A stretch of DNA of 64,000 bases from Thalassospira xianhensis MCCC 1A02616 (GTDB taxonomy: Bacteria > Pseudomonadota > Alphaproteobacteria > Rhodospirillales > Thalassospiraceae): positions 1 to 64,000 of the forward strand of contig NZ_JPWA01000019.1 of the NCBI RefSeq assembly GCF_003326475.1, in the 5' to 3' direction. The notes under the pieces were generated by a model. It worked only from the letters and a program-made list of their open reading frames with translations, ran no database searches and was not told the DNA's origin. Of this stretch, positions 17,478 through 26,364 are shown in pieces (position 1 is the first letter of the stretch; each line of letters starts with the position of its first letter). The translations under genes and the position numbers were made by a program.

Positions 17478-17746
17478 CGACTGGAGCAGCGTGGTTGTCG
17501 ATTGGCCGGGTGTGGCGTGGACTTGGTTGGCCTGGCTGGATTTGGCCTGGCCGCGCCGTCTGGCAAATCCACCATCGGGCGAAACCGCCAACGGTCGGAA
17601 ATTCTGGCGGGTGTTTGTCTTGAACATCGGTTCCAAGGATGCACTTGGAAAACAGTGCCAAAATCAGCATGATGGGATGAAGGTCCCCACGCTCTGTCAT
17701 ATCAGCCTGCCCGTTTTGCGGACAGGATCGGGATAAAGGCAATCGC

Positions 17747-18466
17747 ATGGTCATGGTGAAACTTGACGACGCAATCGACCGGATCACGAGTGATATTTCC
17801 CAAACCGGTGCGCTGACCGCAGAAGCGTCGCGCCGATACGAGGAAATGTTTCCCGGCTTCCGCGCCGAACTGGCCCGTGTGCTTGAACAGGCACCGACCA
17901 TCAGTGACGCCGCGCAGGCGGCCATGATGCTGGTTGATACGGCATCCCGGACCCTGCGTGACAGTTTTCCCCATCAGCCTCATTGCGACTGCCGCGATGG
18001 ATGCAGCGCGTGCTGCCATCTGTTTGTTGCGGTGCCGCCCGGTGTCACAAGCCTGATTGCCGAGCATATCCGCAAAACGTTTCCGCCAGACGAACAGCAG
18101 GCATTGCTGGAACGTCTGGGCCAGGCAGCAAGGATCATTGAACAGGCCAAAACCACATCCGAAGTGCGCGCACGCTGCCCGCTTCTGGGGACGGATGAAA
18201 GATGCACGATCTATGACGTTCGGCCCCTGACCTGCCGGGCCTTTACATCATCAAGTGCGCCGCGTTGCCACACCATGGTCTTTGGCGACGAAGATCAGCG
18301 CAAAGACCGGATTGATCAGAATCCCGGGCATTTTCGCCTGCATCTTGAAGCCACCGAAGCCCTGCAGGACGCCGCCAGGGCACGCGGGCTTGACGGGCGG
18401 CAAAAGGGGTTCGTCCACGCGCTTCTTGATCGGCTGGCACCATCGCAGGATCGGGCAGCCGATTAA
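17747..18466 (+). CDS. YkgJ-family cysteine-cluster protein
   Basis: The 239-residue protein has a central cysteine cluster of the YkgJ (zinc- or iron-chelating) family. C80-x-C82-x3-C86-x2-C89-C90 (PHCDCRDGCSACCHLFVAVP) is followed by ARCPLLGTDERCTIYDVRPL then TCRAF and a later APRC. The N-terminal about 70 residues are helical and polar. Family members are thought to bind a metal or Fe-S cluster, but their role is not established. Two ATGs, at 17747 and 17753, are possible; both lie after AAAGG. It stands alone between the repeat segment and an SDR gene. Confidence 0.85.
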   Translation: MVMVKLDDAIDRITSDISQTGALTAEASRRYEEMFPGFRAELARVLEQAPTISDAAQAAMMLVDTASRTLRDSFPHQPHCDCRDGCSACCHLFVAVPPGVTSLIAEHIRKTFPPDEQQALLERLGQAARIIEQAKTTSEVRARCPLLGTDERCTIYDVRPLTCRAFTSSSAPRCHTMVFGDEDQRKDRIDQNPGHFRLHLEATEALQDAARARGLDGRQKGFVHALLDRLAPSQDRAAD

Positions 18467-18563
18467 ATTTTCGGCTTGTTTGTTGCATCCTTGCGGAACA
18501 GGTCCATTTTCAAGACGTTCACAAAATTCATTCCTTTCCAGATCAACGCGGACATAGCAGCAC

Positions 18564-19346
18564 ATGAACAGTTTTCCCGATCCCAAGGTCGCCTTCGTCA
18601 CCGGTGCAGCGCAGGGCCTGGGACTGGGCATAACGCAGCATCTTCTGTCCACCGGGTGGAAGGTCATGCTGTTTGATCTGGATGCGGATGCCGGGGACGA
18701 GGCCATAACGGCCCTGCCCGAAGAACAGCAGGAACGTGCCCTGTTTTTCAAGGGCGACATTGCCAATGAACATGATGTGGCGATTGCGGTTCAGCAGACC
18801 GTCGACCGTTTCGGGCGCATTGACGGACTGGTCAATAATGCCGGTATTGCCGACCCGCATTCGGGATCGTTCGAACATCTGGATTGGGAAAGCTGGCAGC
18901 GCGTGATCAATGTCAATCTGGGCGGCGCGTTTCTGGCGGCCAAACATGCGACCCAGCATTTGCGCAAGACCCGCGGCGCAATCGTCAATATCGCATCTAC
19001 CCGCGCCTTTCAGTCAGAACCCAATACCGAAGCCTATGCCGCGTCAAAGGGTGGCATGGTGGCATTGACCCATGCCATGGCGGTCAGTCTGTCGGGGGCG
19101 GTTCGGGTCAATGCCATTGCGCCGGGCTGGATCGAAGTCGGTGACTGGCAGAAATCATCCGCCCGCGAAGAACCCCAACACCGCGACATCGACCGGCAGC
19201 AACACCCGGCGGGGCGCATCGGTACGCCGGATGATATCGCCAAGATGGTCGCCTTCCTGCTTGATCATGAACAATCCGGTTTCATGACTGGCGAAACCAT
19301 CCGCATTGATGGCGGCATGACGCATAAAATGATCTATGCCGATTGA
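18564..19346 (+). CDS. Short-chain dehydrogenase/reductase
   Basis: A classical SDR of 260 residues. The cofactor motif TGAAQGLGLGI is near the N-terminus and the acidic residue of LFDLDAD points to NAD(H). NNAG, the active-site Ser (NIASTRAF) and Y-x3-K (YAASKGG) are present, as is the C-terminal GETIRIDGGMTHKM. The enzyme probably oxidises or reduces a small alcohol/ketone substrate in the cytoplasm. No pathway neighbours point to a substrate, and the next gene is an unrelated iron-regulated receptor. Confidence 0.88.
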   Translation: MNSFPDPKVAFVTGAAQGLGLGITQHLLSTGWKVMLFDLDADAGDEAITALPEEQQERALFFKGDIANEHDVAIAVQQTVDRFGRIDGLVNNAGIADPHSGSFEHLDWESWQRVINVNLGGAFLAAKHATQHLRKTRGAIVNIASTRAFQSEPNTEAYAASKGGMVALTHAMAVSLSGAVRVNAIAPGWIEVGDWQKSSAREEPQHRDIDRQQHPAGRIGTPDDIAKMVAFLLDHEQSGFMTGETIRIDGGMTHKMIYAD

Positions 19347-19502
19347 CCGGAGGCCTTGGTCGGGGGAGGCATTCTTCCCTGCCCCTTCCTTCTGCGGTTT
19401 TACGGTTTCATGCGATCGGGTTTATCCCGTTAACATCCCCCTGCCCATCCAACTTGGACGTCACTGAACGTCAGGTTGAGTTTCTGAACAATTATATCGC
19501 AA

Positions 19503-19521
19503 TTGATAATAATAATCATTT
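19503..19521. promoter_or_regulatory. Fur box-like site upstream of TonB receptor
   Basis: TTGATAATAATAATCATTT closely resembles the consensus Fur box (GATAATGATAATCATTATC), about 100 bp before the receptor start. A second palindrome follows at 19534-19551. Iron repression is a reasonable inference. Confidence 0.7.
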
Positions 19522-19533
19522 ATATTGAGATTG

Positions 19534-19551
19534 ATTATCAGTAGTGATAAT
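19534..19551. promoter_or_regulatory. Second iron-box palindrome upstream of TonB receptor
   Basis: ATTATCA-GTAG-TGATAAT is a perfect 7-bp inverted repeat within the same promoter region, matching Fur/Irr-type AT-rich half sites. Tandem boxes suggest tight iron control. Confidence 0.6.
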
Positions 19552-19607
19552 GAACCCCATATGCAAACCGCCGGGGGCGGCAATTCCTTTGACTATGGGG
19601 CTCTTTC

Positions 19608-21869
19608 ATGCACGTTTCATCGACCGCAAAACGCCGTACATTCAGTACGCTGTTGCTGGCTTCTGTGAGTATTTTTGCCGTCATGGCGACACCGGCTTAT
19701 GCGCAGGACACATTGCCACAGCAAAACGCGCAATCAGACGATACCGGCGATACCGCAACGACAGAAAATGACGGCGCCATCAATCTTGACCCGATCCGGG
19801 TCGAGGGTGAAGCCAATGCCACGGCGGGCGATCCGACCCCGCCGGTCTATGCCGGTGGTCAGGTCGCAACCGGCGGCCGGGCCGGAGTTTTGGGCAACAA
19901 GGACAATCTGGATATCCCGGTCAGCATCACCAGCTATACCAGCGAAGTGATCAAGAACCAGCAGGCCGACACGCTTGCCGATGTGGTTGATAACGATCCG
20001 GGTGTGCTGACATCCTACAGCTATGGCGGTTCGGGTGACCGCTTCATGATCCGCGGCTTTGTTCTGGATGGTGATGACGTGATGCTGGATGGCCTTTATG
20101 GCACGGCACCGCGCCAGTTGATCGATATGTCGATGTATGACCGTGTCGAAGTCGTCAAAGGGGCATCCGCGTTTATCAATGGGATGGCCCCCAGCGGCAG
20201 CGGCATTGGCGGCGGAATTAACCTTATTCCCAAGCGCGCCACAGATGCTCCGATCACCAGTGTAACGACATTCTATGAAATGGATAGCCAAACCGGCGGG
20301 CATGTCGATTTCGGACGGCGTTTTGGCAAGGACAACCAGTTCGGCATTCGTGCCAATCTGAAATATGGCGACGGTGAAACCGCCATTAATGACGAAGACC
20401 GCAACAGCCAGATCGGATCCCTGTCATTCGATTATCGCGGCGATGATACCCGGATCACGGTCGATGCCGGGCATAATGAAAAGAATATTGATCACGGTCG
20501 AACTTCAGTAAACCTCGACAGCGCCCTTACCAGCATCCCCGATGCCCCGGATGCCAGCCATAATTACAATGCGGATGGGACATGGGCCGACCTTGAAGAC
20601 AGCTTTGTTCAGGGCCGGATCGAACATGATGTAAACGACTATCTTATGGCCTATGCCGCCGCAGGCACCCGCCACATGGAAGAATCCGGGATTTATTCGA
20701 CCCCGCGCATTACCGGTACTGATGGCACTATGACCTATGGCGGTTCAACCATCGTTCGCGAAGATACGACCAATAGTGCCCTGACCGGTGCCCGCGTTAA
20801 ATTTGAAACCGGCGTCGTAAAGCACGAACTGAATGCCGGGGTTTCCTACCTTCAGAACAAAAGCCATCAGGCATGGGCGTTCTCGCCCGGTGCGTCGGCG
20901 TTTACCGGCAATATTTACGGGCCGACGCCCACAGGCTATCCGACGCTGGCAGCGCCATCAGGCAATCTGGCTGATCCGGGGCTTCGCAATATCAACGAAC
21001 TGACCAGCTATTTTCTGGCTGATACCGTCAGCTTCCTTGATGACCGCCTGAGTGTCACGGGTGGCATTCGCCGTCAGTCGGTCAATACCAAGCAATTCGA
21101 TCTGACCAGTGGTGCGCAATCAAGCAATTATGACGCGGACGAATACACGCCAATGGTCGGCATCGTCGGCAATGTGACCGATCAGGTATCGGTTTATGCC
21201 AACTATATGGAATCCCTGTCGCCGGGGGAAACAGCCGCCAGTGCGGCAAGTGACGCCACCCTTACCAACCCGAGCGAGCAGTTGGCGCCTTACACCTCCG
21301 AACAATATGAAATCGGGGCAAAGGCCGATTTCGGCAGCTTTGGCGGTAGCGTGGCCCTGTTCCAGATTTCCAAGCCGTTCTCTTATAAAAACGCGAGCAA
21401 CACCTTTGCGGCGGACGGCGAACAGCAGAACCGTGGCGTAGAATTCCAGGTCTTTGGCGAACCTGTGACCGGCACCCGTATTCTGGGTGGTTTTACCGTT
21501 TATGATGCGGAACTAACCGATACCCAGAACGGCACCAATGACGGCAACACCCCAATCGGCATTCCCGACTATGTTGCCAAGCTTGGCATCGAATATGACC
21601 TGCCGTTCCTTGAAGGGGCAACCATCAATGCGCGTGCGGTTCACACGGCATCGCAATATGTCAATGCGACCAACACGCTTTCGATCCCGTCATGGACGCG
21701 CCTTGACCTTGGCGCGCGCTACACGACCGAGGTGCACGAATATCCTGTCACCATCCGTGCCAATATCGAAAACGTCACGGATAGCGATTACTGGGCGTCG
21801 GCCAATGGGGGTTATCTGACAATGGGTGCGCCATTGACGGCCAAAATCTCGCTGACGGCGGATTTCTGA
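19608..21869 (+). CDS. TonB-dependent siderophore receptor
   Basis: An outer-membrane, TonB-dependent receptor of 753 residues. It has a signal peptide ending at TPAYAQ|D, a linker with a TonB-box-like INLDPIRVEGEAN, a plug domain (VPVSITS-type start DIPVSITSYTSEVIKNQ; GDRFMIRGFVLDGDDVMLDG, and VEVVKGASAFINGMAPSGSG), then a long beta-barrel ending in the aromatic terminal strand AKISLTADF. The plug matches ferric-siderophore receptors of the FhuA/FpvA class. Two Fur-like sites precede it. No TonB/ExbBD, ABC transporter or siderophore synthesis gene is near, so it probably collects an exogenous siderophore. Confidence 0.92.
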   Translation: MHVSSTAKRRTFSTLLLASVSIFAVMATPAYAQDTLPQQNAQSDDTGDTATTENDGAINLDPIRVEGEANATAGDPTPPVYAGGQVATGGRAGVLGNKDNLDIPVSITSYTSEVIKNQQADTLADVVDNDPGVLTSYSYGGSGDRFMIRGFVLDGDDVMLDGLYGTAPRQLIDMSMYDRVEVVKGASAFINGMAPSGSGIGGGINLIPKRATDAPITSVTTFYEMDSQTGGHVDFGRRFGKDNQFGIRANLKYGDGETAINDEDRNSQIGSLSFDYRGDDTRITVDAGHNEKNIDHGRTSVNLDSALTSIPDAPDASHNYNADGTWADLEDSFVQGRIEHDVNDYLMAYAAAGTRHMEESGIYSTPRITGTDGTMTYGGSTIVREDTTNSALTGARVKFETGVVKHELNAGVSYLQNKSHQAWAFSPGASAFTGNIYGPTPTGYPTLAAPSGNLADPGLRNINELTSYFLADTVSFLDDRLSVTGGIRRQSVNTKQFDLTSGAQSSNYDADEYTPMVGIVGNVTDQVSVYANYMESLSPGETAASAASDATLTNPSEQLAPYTSEQYEIGAKADFGSFGGSVALFQISKPFSYKNASNTFAADGEQQNRGVEFQVFGEPVTGTRILGGFTVYDAELTDTQNGTNDGNTPIGIPDYVAKLGIEYDLPFLEGATINARAVHTASQYVNATNTLSIPSWTRLDLGARYTTEVHEYPVTIRANIENVTDSDYWASANGGYLTMGAPLTAKISLTADF

Positions 21870-21888
21870 TCGGGCCAGCCAGACAAAC

Positions 21889-21918
21889 AAAAACGCCGCC
21901 CAAGGGGGCGGCGTTTTT
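21889..21918. terminator. Bidirectional terminator between TonB receptor and dxs
   Basis: A perfect 11-bp stem (AAACGCCGCCC / GGGCGGCGTTT) with a 4-base loop, flanked by A-run and T-run, sits between two convergent genes and can serve both. Confidence 0.85.
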
Positions 21919-21942
21919 ACTTTAACGGTATCGTCTGAATTA

Positions 21943-23862
21943 TCAGGCGCGCGCCTTGCTTTCGGACAGGCCCAGCGCGCCAAGGGCGGTTTTGACGATG
22001 CTTTGTGCATCAAGTCCCGCCTTGGCGTATTGCACATCGGGCTTGTCGTGATCGATCAGGGTATCGGGCAGCGTCATCGTGCGGACCTTCAGCCCGTGAT
22101 CAAGCAATCCCTGCCCTGCCATATGTTGTAGGACCATCGCGCCAAAGCCGCCAATCGATCCTTCTTCAGTCGTGATCAGGACTTCATGGTTGCGCGCCAG
22201 ATCGGCGATCAGCGCATGATCAAGCGGCTTGGCAAAGCGGGCATCGGCGACCGTCGCCGGAAGGCCGCGTGCGGCGAGATCTTCGGCGGCCAACATCGCC
22301 TCGGCCAAGCGGGTGCCGTAGGACAGGATGGCGATCTTGCCGCCTTCGCGCAGGATACGGCCCTTGCCGATTTCAAGAACCTTGCCCTCGGTCGGCATTT
22401 CAACGCCGACACCCTCGCCCCTTGGATAGCGGAAGGCGCTTGGGCGGTCATCAATCGCCCATGCAGTCGTCGTCATATGAACCAGTTCGGCCTCGTCCGC
22501 CGCCGCCATCAGAACGATATTGGGCAGGCAGCCAAGATAGGCAATGTCATAGGCCCCGGCATGGGTCGCCCCATCTGCCCCGACAAGCCCGGCGCGGTCC
22601 ATGGCGAAACGAACCGGCAGGTTCTGGATGACCACATCATGCACCACCTGATCATAGGCGCGTTGCAGGAAGGTCGAATAAAGCGTGCAAAACGGTTTAT
22701 AACCCTCGCACGCCATCCCGGCGGCAAAGGTCACGGCATGCTGTTCGGCGATGCCGACGTCAAAGGCACGATCGGGGAACCGTTCGGCAAAGATATTGAC
22801 CCCGGTACCCGACGGCATGGCCGCCGTGATGGCGGTGATTTTGTCATCGGTTTCGGCAAGTCTGGTCAGCGTTTCGCCGTAAACCTTGGTGTAGGACGGT
22901 GCATTGGGTGTGGCCTTGGCCTGTTTGCCAGTGACAACGTCGAACTTGGCGACACCATGATACTTGTCGGCGGCATTTTCGGCCGGGCCATAGCCCTTGC
23001 CCTTCTGGGTCACGACATGAACCAGGATCGGGCCATCGACATCCGCATCGCGCACGTTTTTCAGCACCGGCAGAAGATGATCCAGATTATGACCATCAAT
23101 CGGCCCGACATAGAAGAAACCCATTTCTTCAAACAGGGTTCCGCCGGTTACCATGCCGCGGGTATATTCCTCGATCTTGCGGGCGGCTTCTTCGATCTGG
23201 CGCGGCAGATGTTTGGTCAGGCCCTTGGCCGCATTGCGCAGCCCCTGATAGCCCTTGCCCGAAATCAGACGCGACAGATAGCCCGACATGGAGCCCACCG
23301 GCGGGGCAATCGACATGTCGTTATCGTTCAAGATCACAATCATGCGCTGATCGGCAGCCGCGGCATTGTTCATTGCCTCGTAGGCCATGCCGGCACTCAT
23401 GGAGCCATCGCCGATCACCGCAATGACGTTTTTGCGTTTATCGTCGGAAAGCTGGTTGGCGACCGCCATGCCAAGCCCGGCCGAGATGGAGGTCGAGCTG
23501 TGCCCGGCACCGAACGGGTCATATTCAGACTCGGATCGTTTGGTAAAGCCCGAAAGCCCGCCGCCCTGACGAAGGGTGCGGATACGATCCCGCCGCCCGG
23601 TCAGGATTTTATGCGGATAACATTGATGCCCGACATCCCAGATCAGCCGGTCGTCGGGCGTATCAAACAGGTAATGGATGGCAACGGTCAGTTCGACCAC
23701 GCCAAGCCCCGCCCCCAGATGCCCGCCGGTAACCGACACGGCATCAATCACCTCGGCGCGCAGTTCATCTGCGACCTGCTTCATCTGTGCAGGTTGCAAT
23801 GCGCGCAAATCAGCCGGGGTGTTAATCGTGTCCAAAAGCGGGGTCTTGGAGGTCGTGCTCAT
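21943..23862 (-). CDS. dxs: 1-deoxy-D-xylulose-5-phosphate synthase
   Basis: DXS condenses pyruvate and glyceraldehyde 3-phosphate to start the MEP isoprenoid pathway, using thiamine diphosphate. The 639-residue product has the N-terminal TPP-binding region ([17 protein letters not shown]), the catalytic-type His regions ([27 protein letters not shown]), the pyrimidine-binding domain ([17 protein letters not shown]) and a transketolase C-terminal domain. Length is normal. It is the last gene of an xseB-ispA-hydrolase-dxs run, separated from the hydrolase by 113 bp. The long open frame on the opposite strand is a shadow. Confidence 0.97.
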   Translation of the reverse strand: MSTTSKTPLLDTINTPADLRALQPAQMKQVADELRAEVIDAVSVTGGHLGAGLGVVELTVAIHYLFDTPDDRLIWDVGHQCYPHKILTGRRDRIRTLRQGGGLSGFTKRSESEYDPFGAGHSSTSISAGLGMAVANQLSDDKRKNVIAVIGDGSMSAGMAYEAMNNAAAADQRMIVILNDNDMSIAPPVGSMSGYLSRLISGKGYQGLRNAAKGLTKHLPRQIEEAARKIEEYTRGMVTGGTLFEEMGFFYVGPIDGHNLDHLLPVLKNVRDADVDGPILVHVVTQKGKGYGPAENAADKYHGVAKFDVVTGKQAKATPNAPSYTKVYGETLTRLAETDDKITAITAAMPSGTGVNIFAERFPDRAFDVGIAEQHAVTFAAGMACEGYKPFCTLYSTFLQRAYDQVVHDVVIQNLPVRFAMDRAGLVGADGATHAGAYDIAYLGCLPNIVLMAAADEAELVHMTTTAWAIDDRPSAFRYPRGEGVGVEMPTEGKVLEIGKGRILREGGKIAILSYGTRLAEAMLAAEDLAARGLPATVADARFAKPLDHALIADLARNHEVLITTEEGSIGGFGAMVLQHMAGQGLLDHGLKVRTMTLPDTLIDHDKPDVQYAKAGLDAQSIVKTALGALGLSESKARA

Positions 23863-23975
23863 ACCGATCTCGATCTTCAGTTTTGTGTGGCGTTTTTTAT
23901 ATAGTCGTCAAACCAACAGGGTGACGTTTCCTTAGCCCTATTGCAAGCAGCGTAAAATAAACAGCTTCGCTGTAA

Positions 23976-24944
23976 TTAGCGACCCTGAAAATCACCTGAT
24001 TTGATGTCACCGAGGAACTTCAGGACCACCTGCTCGACCGTGCGGTGAATATCGGTGCGTTCGCGCCCGAAATCCCGGCATAAATAACCAAAGTTTTCAG
24101 CAATATAAGGCGTGCAGGGTGGCAGAAATGAATAATGCCCGGCCCCTTTGGCCTTCACAAACTTTGCCCGCCCGCGCAGCAGGTTGCGGAAATGGGCAGC
24201 ATTGGCCGTTTCGGGCAGGATTTCATCGGTTTCAGCCTCGATAAACAGCATCGGCACCGTGACATCGGCAAAGCCCGCATCGGTGGCGGCAACGCCAAAG
24301 GCCGGAGTTACGGCAATCACGCCCGCGATCCGGTCATCGCGCGCGGAAACAACCGGGCCGCCATACCGATCATGCAACTCATCGACCATGTCATCACCCG
24401 GTACATGCTGGCAAATCACCCGGTCCTGATCGGCATTAAGCGCGCAATAGCTTTGCCAGGCGGCGGCATCAAACTGCCAGCCTGCCATTTTAAGCACCGT
24501 CGCCCCACCCGCCGAATGGCCGAGCGCATAGATTTTGTTTTGATCAATCTGCGGCCCGATCTCGTCATAGCCCAACAACAGATCAAGCGCCAAACGCATT
24601 TCCTGCGGGCGGCGTTCGATGATCGTCAATTGCCGCGCATCGGACGGATCAAGGTAATTATCGCCATGATGCTGCGGGGCGGCGACGATATACCCGCGCC
24701 GTGCGAGATATTCTGCCAGCCAGAACTGATTAAAGCGGTGCCCTTCGGACCCGTGCGAAAACATCACCAGCGGATAGGGTCCGTCGCCTGCAAAATCCGC
24801 ATCGCGGGCCGCCGTCGAGGTCACGCCCATGTGGCGTACGGGGCGTTCACCTGCGTGCGATGGATACCAGATCGCAAGCGGGAACGGGTCCTTGTCAAAC
24901 AGCCGGTCACGAAAACCGGCTGTGTATCTGGCTTGTTCGCTCAT
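23976..24944 (-). CDS. Alpha/beta hydrolase (dienelactone hydrolase/PAF-acetylhydrolase-like)
   Basis: The 322-residue protein has an alpha/beta-hydrolase fold: the oxyanion segment MFSHGSEGHRFNQ, the nucleophile elbow GHSAGG (Ser of ALGHSAGGATVLKM), an acidic residue late in the chain (LFIEAETDEILP), and the catalytic His in KGAGHYSFLPP. There is no signal peptide. Resemblance is to predicted dienelactone hydrolases and platelet-activating-factor acetylhydrolase-like enzymes; the substrate is unknown. It starts 15 bp after ispA, inside an otherwise conserved isoprenoid operon, which may hint at a prenyl- or lipid-ester substrate, but that is only inference. Confidence 0.8.
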   Translation of the reverse strand: MSEQARYTAGFRDRLFDKDPFPLAIWYPSHAGERPVRHMGVTSTAARDADFAGDGPYPLVMFSHGSEGHRFNQFWLAEYLARRGYIVAAPQHHGDNYLDPSDARQLTIIERRPQEMRLALDLLLGYDEIGPQIDQNKIYALGHSAGGATVLKMAGWQFDAAAWQSYCALNADQDRVICQHVPGDDMVDELHDRYGGPVVSARDDRIAGVIAVTPAFGVAATDAGFADVTVPMLFIEAETDEILPETANAAHFRNLLRGRAKFVKAKGAGHYSFLPPCTPYIAENFGYLCRDFGRERTDIHRTVEQVVLKFLGDIKSGDFQGR

Positions 24945-24959
24945 GACAGGTGACGGACC

Positions 24960-25856
24960 TTAACGCCCGCGTTCGATCACGAAACGTGCGACCTCGCGCA
25001 GCGGTTCGGCTTCGCCGTCAAAGCAGTTCAGGTGATTGATCGCCTGATCACACAGCATTCTGGCCTGCTCGCGTGCCTGTTCAAGGCCCAGAAGCTTCAC
25101 ATAGGTCGATTTATCCTGATCGATATCCTTGCCGGCCGTTTTGCCCAGTTCGGCGCTGCTGGATTCCACATCCAGAAGGTCGTCCTTGATCTGGAAGGCC
25201 AGCCCCATGTCATGGGCATAGGATCGCAATGACATGCGCATGCTTTTGGGTGCCTTGCCCAAAATTGCCCCGGCCTCGCAGGCAAAGGCAAACATCCGCC
25301 CGGTTTTCAGCAGATGCAGATGGGTGACCTGCGCCTGATCAAGGCTTTGCCCCTCGCCCGCCAGATCGATCATCTGACCACCGACCATGCCATATGGCCC
25401 GGCAGCACGCGCTAACGCGCGGACAAGATCGGTACAGACACGCGGATCGGGATGGGTGCTTTCATCGGCCAGCACTTCGAAGGCCTGCGTCAGCAGCGCG
25501 TCACCGGCCAGAATGGCGGTCGCCTCGTCAAACTGCTTGTGGCAGCTTGGCTTGCCACGCCGAAGGTCATCATCATCCATGGCGGGCAGATCATCATGGA
25601 TCAGCGAATAGCTATGCACCATTTCAACCGCGGCGGCGACTCGCAAGGCGCATTGGCGCGATACCCGGAACAATCCGGCAGAGCTTAGAACCAGAAACGG
25701 ACGCAGGCGTTTGCCTTCGCCCAGTGTCGAATAACGCATCGCCTGAAACAGGCGTTGCTCGATCTGGCCATTGGGGCGCGGCAGAATGCTATCAAGCGTT
25801 TCGCCAAGGTCAGCAGAAGCAGTACTCAGCTCAGCAAGCAGGTCGTAACTCACCAT
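24960..25856 (-). CDS. ispA: Farnesyl/geranyl diphosphate synthase
   Basis: A polyprenyl synthetase of 298 residues that builds GPP/FPP from IPP and DMAPP for quinones, hopanoids and undecaprenyl phosphate. Both Asp-rich motifs are seen: DDLPAMDDDDLRRG (first) and FQIKDDLLDV (second). GEGKRLRPFLVLSSAG lies near the N-terminus. I chose the ATG at 25856 (MVSYDLLAELST), 14 bp downstream of the xseB stop; an upstream in-frame extension to 25967 overlaps xseB and lacks family similarity. Downstream are the hydrolase and dxs. Confidence 0.95.
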   Translation of the reverse strand: MVSYDLLAELSTASADLGETLDSILPRPNGQIEQRLFQAMRYSTLGEGKRLRPFLVLSSAGLFRVSRQCALRVAAAVEMVHSYSLIHDDLPAMDDDDLRRGKPSCHKQFDEATAILAGDALLTQAFEVLADESTHPDPRVCTDLVRALARAAGPYGMVGGQMIDLAGEGQSLDQAQVTHLHLLKTGRMFAFACEAGAILGKAPKSMRMSLRSYAHDMGLAFQIKDDLLDVESSSAELGKTAGKDIDQDKSTYVKLLGLEQAREQARMLCDQAINHLNCFDGEAEPLREVARFVIERGR

Positions 25857-25870
25857 ATTCTCCGCGAGAA

Positions 25871-26134
25871 TTATTCGATTTCGGTCGGGGTTGCGTTCGG
25901 ACGGCCATCCGCACCCAGCGTGATTTTCTCGATGCGTTCTTCGGCCGCACGCAGCTTGTCGGCGCAATGGCGTTTCAGCGCCGCACCGCGTTCATAGGAT
26001 GCAATGGCATCATCAAGCCCCACCTGCCCCTGTTCAAGCTGCCGCACGAGGCTTTCAAGCTGGCCGAGGGCCTCTTCAAAGCTGAGTTTGGCGATATCAT
26101 CGGGGATCGTGGTGGATGGGGTTGGCTTGGACAT
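25871..26134 (-). CDS. xseB: Exodeoxyribonuclease VII small subunit
   Basis: The 87-residue protein has the helical-hairpin XseB fold: LSFEEALGQLESLVRQLEQG followed by VGLDDAIASYERGAALKRHC and AEERIEKI. XseB subunits surround the XseA catalytic subunit in the nuclease that degrades single-stranded DNA to short oligonucleotides. The start at 26134 (MSKPTPSTT) is preferred over a longer reading from 26191. xseB-ispA-dxs is a widely conserved gene order, here interrupted by one hydrolase gene. Confidence 0.93.
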   Translation of the reverse strand: MSKPTPSTTIPDDIAKLSFEEALGQLESLVRQLEQGQVGLDDAIASYERGAALKRHCADKLRAAEERIEKITLGADGRPNATPTEIE

Positions 26135-26364
26135 ATCTGCTCCATTGATTTGATTGGCGCGGAGTTTACGCGGTGACTTGCTCAGTAACAAGGGGTATGC
26201 ATACTAAGAGCATGCGGCTATTTTTCAGAAACAAGTGCCGCTCTACGAATAGACAAAATTACAACAAAACTATGGCCATAAAGGGTTTGCCAAATCCTGA
26301 ATATCTTTTAACTTCCACGATATTGAGAGCATGGCACCTTTAAAACTGCTTCAGAGTACACAAA

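Larger units (their letters stand above)
16602..17608. repeat. Segment bounded by a 17-bp direct repeat
   Basis: CGGTCGGAAATTCTGGC occurs exactly at 16602-16618 (inside the matB terminator) and again at 17592-17608, 990 bp apart. After it, both copies continue with five bases that differ at only one position. The stretch between has no convincing gene, is strikingly G-rich on the plus strand and contains imperfect tandem repeats. This could be an insertion or duplication scar; no transposase or terminal inverted repeats are visible. Confidence 0.5.

Noticed and set aside
22186..23904. 572-residue open frame on the plus strand opposite dxs
   Set aside because: It lies entirely antisense to a well-conserved dxs gene, starts with no ribosome site and has no recognisable domain; GC-rich codon bias keeps the opposite strand open.
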